Shown here: positions 27,598-34,806 of the stretch, in pieces
How positions within the stretch are numbered: position 1 is the stretch's first letter
How the letters are laid out: the number at the start of each line of letters is the position of its first letter
Origin: Bacillota bacterium
GTDB taxonomy: Bacteria > Bacillota > Clostridia > Christensenellales > UBA1242
Reading direction: 5' to 3'
Assembly: GCA_009784555.1 (NCBI GenBank)
Contig: WRBO01000013.1
Span: forward strand, 1 to 37,969
DNA length: 37,969 bases
Notes under the pieces: generated by a model
What the model was told of the DNA's origin: nothing
The model's database searches: none
The model's input: only the letters and a program-made list of their open reading frames with translations
Translations under genes and position numbers: made by a program

Positions 27598-27934
27598 GTG
27601 AGTTAGTCTATAAGCCGAGTTCTGTTTTGATGATTATCTATCTAGGCCTGGCGTTACCGACAGGCTCGAGCGGTGTATGGCCCTGGGAAGCAGGCTGCTT
27701 TTAATTCCAGGACGCTTACCTTGCACCAAGTGGGGTTTGGATTGCCACCGATGTCACCATCGATGCGGTGAGCTCTTACCTCGCCTTTTCAACCTTGCCG
27801 ACCGTGGAGTCGGCGGTATATTTCTGTTCCACTTTCCCTCGTGTTGCCACGGCAGGCCGTTAGCCTGCACTCTGCCATGTGGTGCTCGGACTTTCCTCGC
27901 ATCTTTGTGGATGCGCAATCATCCGACTAACGTG
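27598..27934 (-). ncRNA. rnpB: RNase P RNA (catalytic subunit)
   Basis: The minus strand contains the universal core signatures: GAGGAAAGTCCGAGC near the 5' end, ACAGAAATATACCGCC in the middle, GGTAAGAGCTCACC (P10-P12 region), and CAGAACTCGGCTTATAGAC at the 3' end. GTTAGTC near the 5' end (27931-27925) pairs with GACTAAC near the 3' end (27608-27602) as helix P1. About 335 nt is a normal length. RNase P removes 5' leaders from precursor tRNAs. Confidence 0.96.
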
Positions 27935-27937
27935 ATT

Positions 27938-27966
27938 ATTATAGCATATTACGTGTCAAGAATCAA
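27938..27966 (-). promoter_or_regulatory. Promoter of rnpB
   Basis: On the minus strand TTGATT (27966-27961), 17 nt, TATAAT (27943-27938). The predicted +1 is about 7 nt downstream, which agrees with the P1 helix start. The -35 box lies just 3 nt from the start codon of the divergent gene at 27970. Confidence 0.85.
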
Positions 27967-27969
27967 TAC

Positions 27970-29646
27970 ATGGAATTGGCAGTGTTGACGTCGGCGTGGA
28001 TTGCGTTTTTGGCGACCGTTTTTTTTGTGCGGGCAAAGGGGCCGCGGGGTGTGGATGGGCCGCATTACATTTATCGCAAGTTGGCGAACGAGTTGCGGAT
28101 TTTTCGGCGTGCGTATCGGAATTTTCCGCGGGCAGAGTATCACAATTATTTGGCGCGGTTGCATGTTAATCCGAATTATCGGCCGACGGATATTGATGCG
28201 GTGGGGCGGTTGTTGTATGTTTATGCGGCGTTGAGGTTGGGTGGGCGACAGAGGCACAAGAACGCGATGTATATGTTTGTGGTTGCGCCGATTATCAAGC
28301 AAAAGCGCGTGGTGGCCAAGATAATCCCGTCAAACAGGTATCAGGTATTTGCACCGCGGCATTTTACCGTGCGGAATGGCGGGATAAAGAAGATTACGAT
28401 GGCGGGGGATGTTCCGAGTTTCAAGGTCAAGGGGATAGAGTTCAGGCGGGAGGTGCGGCCGTCGTATGACATGTATTTTGGCGATGGTGTTGTGGTCAAG
28501 AATATGGTGGACAAGATGATGCCCGTTGAATGTTTTGATGTGCGGACGGAGGGCAAGTTTACATTTCAATACAAGACCGAGGTGGACAAGTCAAAGATTA
28601 GCATCCACATGACCGCCGAGACATTTTTTTATACCGACCGTCAGACAAAGCGTGTTGTGGGTGTTTGGGTGGTGGGGGGTGCGCGAGGTTCAGTTTCTAC
28701 GACCGAGCGCGTTGGGGGTGCCGCCATACAATGGGGTTCAAATATGGCGGCGGTGTCGGCGAACGAGTTGAATGTAAATTTGACGACGACGGGTGATACA
28801 AAGATTCATATTGTGCATGGCGAGAGTAAGGCCGAGGTGCAGCAACGGATTGGGTTCCTGCGCGACCATGGGGTGAGTTATATGGGGATATCGGGAGGTG
28901 CGGAGGCCGAGATTTTAACGACCGCACACAGGTCGCGGTATATCAGCGGCAGTAACTTACGCAAGGGGTATTTGGCGGTGTCAAAGTTTGTTCCGTCGTT
29001 ATCTTTGCCTACAATGGTCTTTGTTATAAAAAATATCAATGATTTTTATGAGATGGTCGAAAGAGTAAGCGGTTTTGAAATTGGTATCAGGATGAATGTT
29101 ATTGTGGTCTATTCGGGCCAGAATGACGAAGTGCGGGGAATGTTAGAGAGTTGGAATGTTGCATCGTTGTTGGACAGGGGTTTGTTAGTGTTTATGGTTG
29201 ACAAGATTACCGCGCCGAACGAGGTTGTTTATTACCTTTGCCGAATGGCAGAGGCTGGCGGCCAGAAGATGAGTGTTATCAAAAAAGAGCCCTTTGCCAC
29301 GCGGACAGGGGTGATAGTATCAAAGCAGGTTGCGGGGCAGAAGATGAGTGTCTTTGTCCAGAGCAAGTTAAACAAGGCGGTGAGTGCGACGGTGGTTGTG
29401 CCAGTGAACCTGGGCGAGTCGGTTGTGTCGCGTAAGGGGGCGAAGTTAAAGGTAACCAGTCAGAAGACGGGGAGGGGGTATACGCTGCGCCTGCCCATTG
29501 GTGTGCGGGTGATGTCGCCGTCGACCGAGATATTTACCGATGATGTCCAGACAGATGTGTTGGCCCTTGTTATGGATGTTAATTTGAAGGCCTTTGGCGA
29601 GAAGATTTTTGATGTGACAAAAATGGCCAAGGATGTGGTATCATAG
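27970..29646 (+). CDS. Unrecognised protein with one N-terminal membrane segment
   Basis: I do not recognise this 558-residue protein. It begins with a hydrophobic segment (LAVLTSAWIAFLATVFFV), followed by a basic helical region (about 25-110). A long beta-rich region (about 120-330) contains WVVGGARGSVSTTERVGGAA, and a mixed alpha/beta part completes the protein. There are few Cys residues and no known catalytic motif. No Shine-Dalgarno sequence precedes the ATG, and no convincing -10 box either; the start region overlaps the divergent rnpB promoter. Codon use is host-like. Rubrerythrin follows with its own strong ribosome-binding site 36 nt downstream. The length of the open frame and even coding character make it a real gene; its function is open. 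Confidence 0.75.
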   Translation: MELAVLTSAWIAFLATVFFVRAKGPRGVDGPHYIYRKLANELRIFRRAYRNFPRAEYHNYLARLHVNPNYRPTDIDAVGRLLYVYAALRLGGRQRHKNAMYMFVVAPIIKQKRVVAKIIPSNRYQVFAPRHFTVRNGGIKKITMAGDVPSFKVKGIEFRREVRPSYDMYFGDGVVVKNMVDKMMPVECFDVRTEGKFTFQYKTEVDKSKISIHMTAETFFYTDRQTKRVVGVWVVGGARGSVSTTERVGGAAIQWGSNMAAVSANELNVNLTTTGDTKIHIVHGESKAEVQQRIGFLRDHGVSYMGISGGAEAEILTTAHRSRYISGSNLRKGYLAVSKFVPSLSLPTMVFVIKNINDFYEMVERVSGFEIGIRMNVIVVYSGQNDEVRGMLESWNVASLLDRGLLVFMVDKITAPNEVVYYLCRMAEAGGQKMSVIKKEPFATRTGVIVSKQVAGQKMSVFVQSKLNKAVSATVVVPVNLGESVVSRKGAKLKVTSQKTGRGYTLRLPIGVRVMSPSTEIFTDDVQTDVLALVMDVNLKAFGEKIFDVTKMAKDVVS

Positions 29647-29682
29647 GCCCAGACCAATAAAAACAAAATGGAGGAAATTCAC

Positions 29683-30222
29683 ATGAAAGATATCAAGGGA
29701 ACAAAGACATACGCGAGTTTGGCCGAGGCGTTTGCGGGCGAGAGTCAGGCGTACACCAAGTATATGATTTGGGGTAACGTCGCGCGCAAAGAGGGGCACC
29801 AAGGAATTGCAAAGAAGTTTATCGAAACGGGCGAGAACGAAAAGAGCCATGCGAAGATGTGGTTAAAGCATATGGGTATGGTTGGAGACACGGCGACGAA
29901 TTTGAAAAATGCGGCCGCAGGTGAACATTACGAGTGGACGGACATGTACAAAGAGATGGAGAAGATTGCGCGCGCCGAGGGGTTCACAGATATTGCCGAG
30001 CAGTTCAAGTTGGTAGGAGTGATTGAGAAAGAACACGAAGACATGTACATGGGATTTTTGACACGGTTGCAGGCAGGTACATTGTACAAGCGCGACAAGG
30101 CCGTATGGTGGTTTTGTTTGAATTGCAGTCACCACCACAATGGAACCGAAGCCCCAGAGGAGTGTCCAACATGCAAACACCCACAGGGATACTTTGTTGT
30201 TGATTCGGACTTTTCAAAGTAA
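29683..30222 (+). CDS. rbr: Rubrerythrin
   Basis: A 179-residue non-haem di-iron peroxidase that removes hydrogen peroxide in anaerobes. The four-helix ferritin-like domain carries the metal-ligand motifs GESQAYTKY, ENEKSHAKM, GEHYEW and IEKEHEDMY. The C-terminal rubredoxin-like domain has a CLNC and a CPTC pair for one Fe. GGAGG lies at good spacing before the ATG at 29683. The desulfoferrodoxin gene at the end of the window belongs to the same oxygen-defence theme. Confidence 0.96.
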   Translation: MKDIKGTKTYASLAEAFAGESQAYTKYMIWGNVARKEGHQGIAKKFIETGENEKSHAKMWLKHMGMVGDTATNLKNAAAGEHYEWTDMYKEMEKIARAEGFTDIAEQFKLVGVIEKEHEDMYMGFLTRLQAGTLYKRDKAVWWFCLNCSHHHNGTEAPEECPTCKHPQGYFVVDSDFSK

Positions 30223-30235
30223 TTGGGTTTTTTCC

Positions 30236-30284
30236 TTCAAGAGGTTTGTCCTAGCTGTTGCTGGGGACGACCTCTTTTTTCGGT
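30236..30284. terminator. Bidirectional terminator between rbr and the deaminase-like gene
   Basis: AAGAGG..GTCC at 30238 pairs with GGAC..CCTCTT at about 30269-30277, followed by T residues; the minus strand has T runs after the hairpin as well. The stem is encoded within the last codons of the minus-strand gene. Confidence 0.7.
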
Positions 30285-31223
30285 GCCGTGGATTTGGAAT
30301 ACGCCGCGAGAGCGGGCCTCGAGGGTTTCGTTGCTGTAGGGTAGGGCCTGTCTTAACGTTGTGATGAATGGTTTTTTGGGGTCGCCGCCCATGCCGAGGT
30401 TCATTTTGTCTACGTTTTGCATGTCGGTGAAATAGAGACTTTCGAGCTCGCGCCCGTTAAGCGGTACCGCGCCGTGTTCGTGGTGAACCTTTACCAGCAT
30501 TCGTAGCCATTCCTCGCCCTCGTCCATTGCCCGCATTATTACGCCGTCGACGGGCGAGAGGTTTTGGCTGAAATGTGCGTTTCGGCCGCCGCTGCTGTAT
30601 ACTTGGCCGCTTGCTCCTATTGCCGCGGCACCCCATTCGCCCCATGTGTCGTTTTTATAGGTGTTCAGGTCGTATGGCTGGGCGCGTTTTGTTGCCTCTG
30701 CGATTGCCAGGGTATAGTCGGTGGCAATGGCCCGCTTGGTTAGTGGATGGTTTGGGTACAGGGTCATGAAATGCATCAGGCGGCGTTCGTATGAATTTGC
30801 GGGGGAGAATGGGAGTGCATCGCCGAGGTAGATAAATTGTTCACCGTTGTTGATTGGGATTTTGGTTGAGGTGTTTGCGGGGTTGATGTCGAGGGCCGTT
30901 TGGCGGCATCCGCCACAGGGAGTCGAGTCAATGGGCGTACCGTCCGCGTCGTTTAGGGCCATCATCATGTTATACGAAAAATGCCCATCCATTCGGGCAT
31001 TTTTTATTGCCAAATATTCGCCACAGTTTGTGTTGTTTCCATCGAGTAAATTGTCATTCGAGCCAAAGTAATTTTCGCCTGTGATTGTTTGTACTGCGCC
31101 GACTGTGCCTGCCATTCTTCGCAGGCCGTCGGGAAGTGGCGTTGTGCCAAGATACTTCTTGGTTCCTGTGTACAATTCCTGGTACGTTTCGTACCCCGCC
31201 GTATCTGTGTTGTAGGTTTTCAC
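30237..31223 (-). CDS. Tandem cytidine-deaminase-fold protein
   Basis: About 328 residues with two deaminase-like halves. The first has the zinc site of the cytidine deaminase superfamily: C67-G68-E69 in NTNCGEYLAIKNA, and C103/C106 in TPCGGCRQTA. Here the usual H/C-A-E is CGE. The second half (WGAAAIGASGQVYSSGGRNA, then SPVDGVIMRA, then ITTLRQALPYS) follows the same pattern, but every metal ligand is lost. This recalls two-domain cytidine deaminases such as E. coli Cdd, while most Gram-positive enzymes are single 130-residue domains. The start is unclear. GTG at 31223 is the best in-frame choice but has no clear Shine-Dalgarno sequence. The frame stays open upstream through tRNA-Ala, which I regard as non-coding. 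Substrate (cytidine or another amino-purine/pyrimidine) is unknown. Confidence 0.7.
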   Translation of the reverse strand: MKTYNTDTAGYETYQELYTGTKKYLGTTPLPDGLRRMAGTVGAVQTITGENYFGSNDNLLDGNNTNCGEYLAIKNARMDGHFSYNMMMALNDADGTPIDSTPCGGCRQTALDINPANTSTKIPINNGEQFIYLGDALPFSPANSYERRLMHFMTLYPNHPLTKRAIATDYTLAIAEATKRAQPYDLNTYKNDTWGEWGAAAIGASGQVYSSGGRNAHFSQNLSPVDGVIMRAMDEGEEWLRMLVKVHHEHGAVPLNGRELESLYFTDMQNVDKMNLGMGGDPKKPFITTLRQALPYSNETLEARSRGVFQIHGTEKRGRPQQQLGQTS

Positions 31224-31314
31224 TCTACAGGTAAGTTTAACATCTGTGAAGTGAAATGCAAGTGCAAAAAACTTCTTGCGGGTAGCACTTTGAATTTTGT
31301 GGCAAAATAAATAA

Positions 31315-31344
31315 TTGACTGGGGACGGTGGGTTGTGATATAAT
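31315..31344 (+). promoter_or_regulatory. Promoter of tRNA-Ala
   Basis: TTGACT at 31315-31320, 18 nt, TATAAT at 31339-31344 with TGA directly before it (extended -10). It ends 17 nt before the mature tRNA. Confidence 0.85.
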
Positions 31345-31361
31345 TCCTTTGTTGATTTCGT

Positions 31362-31438
31362 GGGGCTATAGCTCATCTGGCTAGAGCGCCTGCCTTGCAA
31401 GCAGGAGGTGATCGGTTCGACTCCGATTAGCTCCACCA
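31362..31438 (+). tRNA. tRNA-Ala (anticodon UGC), integration target
   Basis: A 77-nt tRNA with encoded CCA. Acceptor GGGGCTA pairs with TAGCTCC, the anticodon loop is CTTGCAA and the T arm is TCGG TTCGACT CCGA. Its last nine bases, GCTCCACCA, are the att core of the element that follows, so the gene stays intact after integration. Confidence 0.97.
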
Positions 31439-32985
31439 ACACATTTCATATTAGAACCGCCTATGGTGGTTCTTTTGTGTTGGGGGTTTTGGGTGCAAAC
31501 TGCGTTGTAATCAATTCCATTCTCGGCTAGTGCATTTTTGAGTTCGTCAAGCGTTATCGGTTTTTCGTTGTCGGTGTTGTAAAACACAAACATACCGCCA
31601 TCGCCAACCCATACGGAATTGATAAGTCCATGAATAATACGCTTGCGATAGTTCGGGTCGGCTATATCGCCATCAACAAACTTTTGTAGGTGCTTTTTAT
31701 AATCATCTTTTGTCTTGGGTATGGCTTGCAAAAATTTAAGTTTCATTAACTCTTGATTTAGGTCGTTCTTCTGCAATTCAAGGTCTTGACTGCGTTGATT
31801 GATTTTCGCTTGCATTGTCGCACCTTGCGAGTTCATGGCAAGGTCGATTAACTTTTCAATTTCTCGGTCTATGTTGTCAAGCCGTCTTTCGTACTCCTTT
31901 ATCTTTTCAAGCGTGATATTCTTTTCGTGAAACTCGGCTAACTTTTGACTTGCTCGGTCAAGGTTTTCGGGTTTGGATATAAACTCCTCTGTGTCGGCTA
32001 CTACGGCGGTTTCTAGGTCTGTTTTGTTCTCGTTCTGCTTGTTGCATGATTTGTATTTGTAACGGCTCTTGCAAGCGTAGTATGTCTTCTTCTCTCCGTT
32101 TCGTGCCGTTCCCGATATTCCGTACATGGTTGAACCATCGTGCAAACAATAGATTTTGCCAGTTAATTCATATTCAACTTTGGCTTTGCCTTTTGCGGAT
32201 AGGCGTTTCGTTTTCGCAAGCATTTCTTGCACCTTTGCGAAAGTCACATCGTCAACGATTTGCGGGAATATGGTCGTCAAGATTTCGCCATATTTCATGG
32301 CTTGCCCTATGTAGTTAATGTTGCTCATAAAGTTGCTTTGTATATTGTTCGTTCCAAATGCTTTCTTGCCTTTGGTCTTTGTGCCTTTTGCGTTTAACTC
32401 TCGCACAATTTGCTTTTTGGTTTTGCCGTTAGCGTAGTCAGTAAAAATCTTTCTCACAATTTCCGCTTGCTCATCGTCAATGTGAACCTTGCGTTCTATG
32501 ACTTTATATCCGTATGGAAGATTACCACCTGTCCATAAACCTTTTTCAACATTCATTCGGTTGCCACGCTTGATTTTTTGCGATAGTTCTGCAGAATAAA
32601 ATTGGTTGTACCCTTCAATAACACTTTCCAATAAAATGCCTTCGGGGGTGTTACTGATTAACTCTGTTGCACTTACAACCGCAACGCCATTGCTTTTCAA
32701 CTCTTTCTTGTAGACTACGCTTTCGTATTTGTCACGGCTGAAACGGTCTAGCTTGTAGACAAGAATAATCGAAAACGGTTTTTCCTTGCTCTTTGCGTGG
32801 TTAATCATTTTTTGAAACTCTGGGCGTTTGTCGTGCGTTCCGCTGATGGCTCTGTCTATGTATTCGCCTACAATGGCTATATTGGCTCTCTGGGCGTATT
32901 CTTGGCAAATCTTGAGTTGCCCCTCGATTGATTGCTCTGTTTGTCTTTCACTACTGTACCTTGCGTAAATGACTGCTTTTTCCAT
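31381..32985 (-). CDS. Large serine recombinase (integrase), tail provided by tRNA antisense
   Basis: A 534-residue site-specific recombinase. The resolvase catalytic domain (about 1-150) has YARYSSERQ with S11 as the likely nucleophile, plus YKLDRFSRD. The Recombinase domain (about 160-265) includes PYGYKVIERKVHIDDEQAEI. A zinc-ribbon-like segment with YCLHDGSTM and YYACKSRYKYKSCNK follows, then a coiled coil (about 350-430). The last 19 or so codons, from the core on (GGANRSRTDHLLLARQAL), are read antisense through tRNA-Ala and stop at 31381. In the excised circle the same frame would run across attP into 36707-36638 and give a different 23-codon tail. The start at 32985 has GGAG upstream. 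This enzyme is expected to catalyse the attP x attB reaction seen here. Confidence 0.92.
   Translation of the reverse strand: MEKAVIYARYSSERQTEQSIEGQLKICQEYAQRANIAIVGEYIDRAISGTHDKRPEFQKMINHAKSKEKPFSIILVYKLDRFSRDKYESVVYKKELKSNGVAVVSATELISNTPEGILLESVIEGYNQFYSAELSQKIKRGNRMNVEKGLWTGGNLPYGYKVIERKVHIDDEQAEIVRKIFTDYANGKTKKQIVRELNAKGTKTKGKKAFGTNNIQSNFMSNINYIGQAMKYGEILTTIFPQIVDDVTFAKVQEMLAKTKRLSAKGKAKVEYELTGKIYCLHDGSTMYGISGTARNGEKKTYYACKSRYKYKSCNKQNENKTDLETAVVADTEEFISKPENLDRASQKLAEFHEKNITLEKIKEYERRLDNIDREIEKLIDLAMNSQGATMQAKINQRSQDLELQKNDLNQELMKLKFLQAIPKTKDDYKKHLQKFVDGDIADPNYRKRIIHGLINSVWVGDGGMFVFYNTDNEKPITLDELKNALAENGIDYNAVCTQNPQHKRTTIGGSNMKCVGGANRSRTDHLLLARQAL
31430..31461 (+). other. attL: core plus P' arm
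   Basis: The core GCTCCACCA (31430-31438) is followed by the 20-bp arm CATTTCATATTAGAACCGCC (31442-31461). This arm is the inverse complement, with 18 of 20 matches, of the arm at attR. Confidence 0.88.
31453..31477 (+). terminator. Element-borne terminator for tRNA-Ala
   Basis: AGAACCGCC, loop TAT, GGTGGTTCT, then TTTT. The 9-bp hairpin (one G-T pair) starts 15 nt after the tRNA and overlaps the P' arm, so it probably takes over from the native terminator displaced to 36728. Confidence 0.75.
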
Positions 32986-33069
32986 GACCTATCTTACTCC
33001 TTTTTTGATTTTCTTTCAACCAAACAAATTATATCTTTGTTGGGTTGAGGGGTGGGGAACAACTTATAT

Positions 33070-33245
33070 CTCCGTCGGGCATCGGGTATGGGGAACATAA
33101 ATAAAAATGCACACGGCGGAAAAGCCGTCAAGGGCGGACTATTTTTCTAATATCATTTTTTGACTGTTGTCCGTGCATTTTACCCTTGACGGCTTTTTTG
33201 CCGTGTGCTACAAAAATTGTTCCCCATACCCGATGACCGACGGAG
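33070..33245. repeat. Nested 176-bp inverted repeat
   Basis: Within the gene-free stretch 32986-33348, four pairs of arms nest in order: CTCCGTCGG/CCGACGGAG, the 18 bases CATCGGGTATGGGGAACA with their complement, GCACACGGC/GCCGTGTGC, and AGCCGTCAAGGG/CCCTTGACGGCT, with a further CGGAC/GTCCG inside. Alternative local hairpins ACGGC-GCCGT exist in each half (33113-33128 and 33189-33204). The function is unknown; candidates are a transfer or replication origin, or a structured RNA. The remaining bases of this stretch show nothing else. Confidence 0.85.
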
Positions 33246-33348
33246 TACGTAAAGAATATTTGTAGAGTATGTGATTTGTATAGATAAAGAAGTTTTTTAT
33301 ACGGGTCTGTCTGTGTTTTGGGAAAATCGCAACACATACGTTTAAGTC

Positions 33349-33555
33349 ATGCAAAAAAGTGTGACTATTCAAATTGGGTCATATCGGCTTTGTGACAAAA
33401 TCACGGGGCAATTTTCGTCATGCCAACCAATTATGAAAACTGTCACACCAAGAGTTGCAGAAGCACTTTCGGAACGAGTTGCAACTATTCTGTCGGATTG
33501 CTATAAAGAATATGAGAACACAAAAAAGCAAAAGCCAAAAACAACAATGCCGTAG
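33349..33555 (+). CDS. Possible small protein of the element (68 residues), doubtful
   Basis: A 68-residue open frame, basic at its C-terminus (KKQKPKTTMP), without a known family. Neither the ATG at 33349 nor the internal one near 33433 has a good ribosome-binding site. Kept only because it lies in an otherwise gene-free part of the element. Confidence 0.25.
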   Translation: MQKSVTIQIGSYRLCDKITGQFSSCQPIMKTVTPRVAEALSERVATILSDCYKEYENTKKQKPKTTMP

Positions 33556-33582
33556 AAAAATAACAGAATCAAAAGCCGATCC

Positions 33583-33625
33583 CGTGCGGGCGGGGCAAGT
33601 CGCCTTGTGCGACGGCCACCGCACG
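33583..33625. repeat. GC-rich nested hairpin
   Basis: CGTGCGG (33583-33589) pairs with CCGCACG (33619-33625) around an inner GTCGC/GCGAC stem. It is a GC-rich patch in AT-rich DNA and lies in the 327-nt stretch 33556-33882 between the small frame and the xre stop, which holds no gene but three strong hairpins. Confidence 0.6.
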
Positions 33626-33682
33626 CACGGCGTTTGTCTGTATTTTCAGGCGTGCTTGTGGTTTGCTTGCTTTTGGTTCTCG

Positions 33683-33727
33683 GTCAGTAGGGGGGGCTAT
33701 ATAACTACGTCTAGCCCCCCTACTGAC
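33683..33727. repeat. Hairpin 1 with ACTACGTCTAG loop
   Basis: GTCAGTAGGGGGGGCTA pairs with TAGCCCCCCTACTGAC, one G bulged. The loop contains ACTACGTC and leads into TAG. It is followed by the short direct repeat CTGACAACTGACAAAA. Confidence 0.7.
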
Positions 33728-33830
33728 AACTGACAAAACCCACTATATTTTTATTCTTTAGCCCCCATAACACAAAACACAACATTGTAATTCTATTTAT
33801 ATCCCCCCCTAGCACATAGCACAAAACAAT

Positions 33831-33868
33831 GTTACGCAGGGCGTGTACTACGTCTAGCCCTGCGTAAC
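33831..33868. repeat. Hairpin 2 with ACTACGTCTAG loop
   Basis: GTTACGCAGGG (33831-33841) pairs perfectly with CCCTGCGTAAC (33858-33868). The loop again holds ACTACGTCTAG although the stem differs from hairpin 1. It is followed by TAACACATAGCACAAAAA. On the minus strand it may also act as a terminator for xre, since it stands 15 nt after its stop, but the T tract is weak. Confidence 0.7.
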
Positions 33869-33882
33869 ACATAGCACAAAAA

Positions 33883-34194
33883 TTAATTTGCAATGTACTG
33901 TGACATTATTGCAAGCAACGATTCTTTTTGTGCCTTTGTCAATTTTGACCAATTATCAAAAAGTTGCTTTCTCTCGGCGGTCAATTCAAAGTGTTCGCCC
34001 TGTTTGAAAAACTCTGAAAGAGTGATTCCAAAGGCATCGCAAATCTGCTCTAACATTGGTATAGTCGGCATGGTGTCATTGTCAAACCATTTATGTATTG
34101 CTGATTGTGTGACCCCCGATTGCTCGGCAAGTCGGTAAACAGTCCAGTTTTTCTCTGTTCTTAATTTGTCTATTTTCTCTGCGACTTTATTCAT
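33883..34194 (-). CDS. XRE-family (Cro/CI-type) transcriptional regulator
   Basis: A 103-residue DNA-binding protein. The HTH_3 domain lies at about 5-60 (IDKLRTEKNWTVYRLAEQSG, VTQSAIHKWFDN), followed by a short helical tail. AAAGGAG is well placed before the ATG at 34194. It is divergent from the cargo genes and is the likely repressor of the promoter at 34299. As the only regulator in the element it may control both integrase and cargo; this is inference. Confidence 0.88.
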   Translation of the reverse strand: MNKVAEKIDKLRTEKNWTVYRLAEQSGVTQSAIHKWFDNDTMPTIPMLEQICDAFGITLSEFFKQGEHFELTAERKQLFDNWSKLTKAQKESLLAIMSQYIAN

Positions 34195-34298
34195 AGTCCA
34201 CTCCTTTGCTAATTGTTTATTGACAGGTGTGAACTATTGTAATAAATGCCTTGTGCATAGGCACTAAACTCCTTTGCCAATATTTTACTTCTCTACAG

Positions 34299-34334
34299 TT
34301 GACTAATCAGCTATCAACGCTGTATACTAGTCAA
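34299..34334 (+). promoter_or_regulatory. Cargo promoter with inverted-repeat operator candidate
   Basis: TTGACT (34299-34304), 18 nt, TATACT (34323-34328). The promoter is framed by TTGACTA at 34299 and its complement TAGTCAA at 34328, with a related CTATCAA at 34311. Such sites are plausible operators for the divergent XRE protein. Confidence 0.6.
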
Positions 34335-34367
34335 ACAGGCAAAGGGTTGAACATCAATGGGGGGAAA

Positions 34368-34775
34368 ATGAAACAAGCGGAACTAACGGCGAAATGGCGA
34401 ACATACATAACCGCCATAAGACAAGCGGAAGAATACGCAGAGAGCCGAGAAACAGGGCATGCAGATATGGATTTGGAATTTCCAACCGAACCATGCCTTG
34501 AAACAAACAAAAGACAAATCATTAAAATGCTTAACGAGGTTATAACGGACAAATCAATTCGCTTTCCCTTAGCTCGCACTTATCAAGCCAAAGGCAGACC
34601 AGAGTTTCAAAAATTGATTTACACAATCGAATTGACTGACAGAATATTCTTCGTTGGTAACGAGCGTTATTTCGCAAACATCATATACGACCATTACAAC
34701 ATAGAGCATGGCATACATGGGATTTATGAGATTGTTAGTCAATTCGTAAATTGGGTTGATTTGGATATAAATTGA
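34368..34775 (+). CDS. Unrecognised 135-residue protein of the element
   Basis: I do not recognise this protein. It starts with a helical region (KQAELTAKWRTYITAIRQAEEYAESRE), has a central part ending in FPLARTYQAKG, and a C-terminal segment (ANIIYDHYNIEHGIHGIYEI). No signal peptide or membrane segment is visible. GGGGGG lies 4 nt before the ATG at 34368, downstream of the promoter at 34299. It stands 31 nt upstream of the DUF262 gene, so it could be a small accessory or control protein of the DUF262-HEPN module, or just another cargo gene. Confidence 0.7.
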   Translation: MKQAELTAKWRTYITAIRQAEEYAESRETGHADMDLEFPTEPCLETNKRQIIKMLNEVITDKSIRFPLARTYQAKGRPEFQKLIYTIELTDRIFFVGNERYFANIIYDHYNIEHGIHGIYEIVSQFVNWVDLDIN

Positions 34776-34801
34776 CAGTTCATGGTTTTGACTTGTATAA
34801 T
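34772..34801 (+). promoter_or_regulatory. Promoter of the DUF262-HEPN pair
   Basis: TTGACA (34772-34777), 18 nt, TATAAT (34796-34801). The -35 box overlaps the stop codon of the preceding gene and the -10 box ends 5 nt before the ATG of the DUF262 gene. Confidence 0.75.
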
Positions 34802-34806
34802 ACGTC

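Noticed and set aside
31224-31442. N-terminal extension of the deaminase-like frame through tRNA-Ala
   Set aside because: The extra residues (VELIGVEPITSCLQGRRSS type) are the antisense translation of the tRNA and its promoter, a well-known false extension.
33070-33245. Retron msr-msd or tmRNA-like RNA in the palindrome
   Set aside because: No reverse transcriptase is encoded in the element and no tmRNA or retron signature is seen.
33683-33868. CRISPR array or integron attC sites
   Set aside because: Only two hairpins with different stems, no regular spacers and no cas or integron integrase genes.
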